Of a stretch of 64,000 nucleotides of DNA, positions 62,731-64,000 are shown piece after piece (the stretch's first letter is position 1; each line of letters starts with the position of its first letter). The DNA is from Apteryx mantelli. Lineage: Eukaryota > Chordata > Aves > Apterygiformes > Apterygidae. The stretch lies in contig NW_027118693.1 in NCBI RefSeq assembly GCF_036417845.1, positions 4,350,001-4,414,000 on the forward strand, in the 5' to 3' direction. A program made the translations under genes and the position numbers. Under the pieces are notes generated by a model. The model worked only from the letters and a program-made list of their open reading frames with translations, searched no databases and was not told where the DNA came from.

Positions 62731-63260
62731 ACAGAAGTGTCCTCACAAATACAAAAAAGGAGCAATGTGGCTCCTAGTGGCCTAGCAGATACTGAGGCTG
62801 AATGACTCCACAAACACAAGCAGCAGCAATATGCAGCAAGCTGGAATGTCAGGTCCTCAGGCTCAAGTGACCTCACAGGCAGCCATGAAGCCAGGTATCT
62901 GCTCCTGGCCTCTTTGCGACTAAGGCACAATTGACCTCAACAAGCACAAACAGCAGCAATGTGCATGCTGATCGCCAATCACATACCGATGCACAACTGA
63001 CCACAAAAGCACCAACAGCAGCAATGTGCATGCTGATCGCCAGTCACATACCAATGCACAACTGACCACAAAAGCACCAACAGCAGCAATGGGCCTGCTC
63101 CCCCTTTATGAGGCATGCAGACACAAGAGACCTCACCAGCATCACCAAAGCTACGGGTATGCTGTTGGCCTACCAGATGCAGACGCACAACTCACCTCAC
63201 AAGCACAAATGGCATTGTCCTGCTTGCTGCTGCCCTATCTGGGACTGAGTCACAAGGGAG
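62731..63260 (+). repeat. decayed right-edge monomers of the satellite
   Basis: Diverged monomers keep the 65-base step: CAGCAGCAAT recurs at 62951, 63016 and 63081. They carry a GCAATGTGC-type segment in place of the core's CACCCACAGCACC. They also keep versions of the GGCCTA and TGACCTCACAA elements, and they fade out by about 63260. Confidence 0.85.
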
Positions 63261-64000
63261 CTGAAAAGTGCAAACCTTCACAGAGGAAAAGCTCACCTGG
63301 GCCACTCGCACGTCCTTCGATTACACTGTGATCACTCCACACAGAACAGTCTTCTGCAAATGGCTTTCATCTCCTGGCAAGACTCTCTCCACATCATGCG
63401 ACAGCTCCACTCTTCACCCTGGCGACAAATCACAAAAGGGAACGATTGGTCTCGCTTTTCCTTTAGTACCATCAAGTCCCAGCTGGGAGCCTTTGCACTG
63501 CAGCACCTGCACAATGACAGCAGCATGCCACTTCCATTTCCAGTGCATTTCTAGGGACAGAGATCAGCTGAGGCAGCAGCTGCACTGCAAAGGCTTTCTG
63601 ACACTCTCAGATCAACTCGGCACTGCACCAGCCATCAACCTGACGCCAGACCTCTGCTCTGACACCTACTCTACAAACACACTGCCTCTGCCCCACACTG
63701 CTGCCTCTTCTGCTAGATACAACCAAGTGCCAGCAAGAACAGATGCATGCAGGACACTCGCCACTTGCACACTCCACAGCCACTGCTCTGCTCGCTGCCT
63801 TCCCTTGGCTCCGCAACCCAGACACTCAGGGAAGCTCTTGAGGTAACACCACAAGGTGGCCAAGGCACTCTAGGCTCACAAGGCCTCTGCAAATGAGCAG
63901 CACAAGATCAGGCACAGAGCTGCCTCCTTGGGTGATGCTGCTCTGTTCAGAGGGAAGGATCCTGCTTGCTTTGGGCACAGCAGGCTGCTGCTTTCCACCC
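63261..64000. other. flanking sequence, nothing recognised
   Basis: GC-balanced sequence to the right of the array. The longest open frame (63268-63846, plus) begins with GTG and shows no domain, signal peptide or membrane segment. No repeat family or RNA was recognised. Confidence 0.4.

Noticed and set aside
63268-63846. 192-codon open frame to the right of the array
   Set aside because: It starts with GTG and has no recognisable domain, signal peptide or membrane segment. Overlapping open frames occur on the other strand.

Overview
The window looks like nuclear DNA from a bird. The evidence is single-exon class II olfactory receptor (OR) genes, including one of the OR14-like type expanded in birds; CR1 LINE fragments with the typical 3' end; and old endogenous retroviruses. 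There are no prokaryotic features, and the species cannot be named from sequence alone.

Layout. 1-16 kb is an AT-rich OR neighbourhood. A frameshifted OR pseudogene lies on the minus strand (1999-2921), and a closely similar intact OR lies on the plus strand (11270-12244). Around them are two CR1 fragments, AT and CA microsatellites and fragments of an unidentified dispersed repeat. 16.1-19.1 kb is a minus-strand ERV-L-type provirus remnant: gag joined to integrase, then a dUTPase-like domain, then one LTR. 20.8-21.45 kb holds old, diverged copies of a 65-bp tandem repeat in both orientations, followed by a CR1 tail. 22.9-34 kb is more GC-rich and carries an intact OR14-like gene (26307-27242) and an OR11-like pseudogene (33042-33997) with two frameshifts. 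34.6-35.1 kb is a probable solo LTR. 35.2-40.3 kb is a minus-strand gammaretrovirus-like (class I) provirus remnant: gag capsid, reverse transcriptase, RNase H, integrase and env pieces, with a full 3' LTR and a truncated 5' LTR.

40.35-63.25 kb, more than a third of the window, is one tandem array of a 65-bp monomer, about 340-350 copies. The core (about 40.55-62.73 kb) is homogenised. Both edges are decayed but keep the 65-bp period. Inside the array, large blocks have been copied recently: a 780-bp (12-monomer) tandem duplication, a 2,015-bp (31-monomer) tandem duplication, and near-identical blocks 4.9 and 7.3 kb apart. Related monomers occur outside the array, in inverted orientation at 35.09-35.19 kb and, much older, at 20.8-21.45 kb. 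The family is therefore older than its recent expansion. After 63.26 kb no feature was recognised.

Function. Two OR genes (11270 and 26307) look able to encode odorant receptors. The other two OR loci and both proviruses are broken. The satellite array is the main unusual object. It codes for no credible protein, and its most constant element is a short palindrome (GTGA-NN-TCAC) in nearly every monomer.
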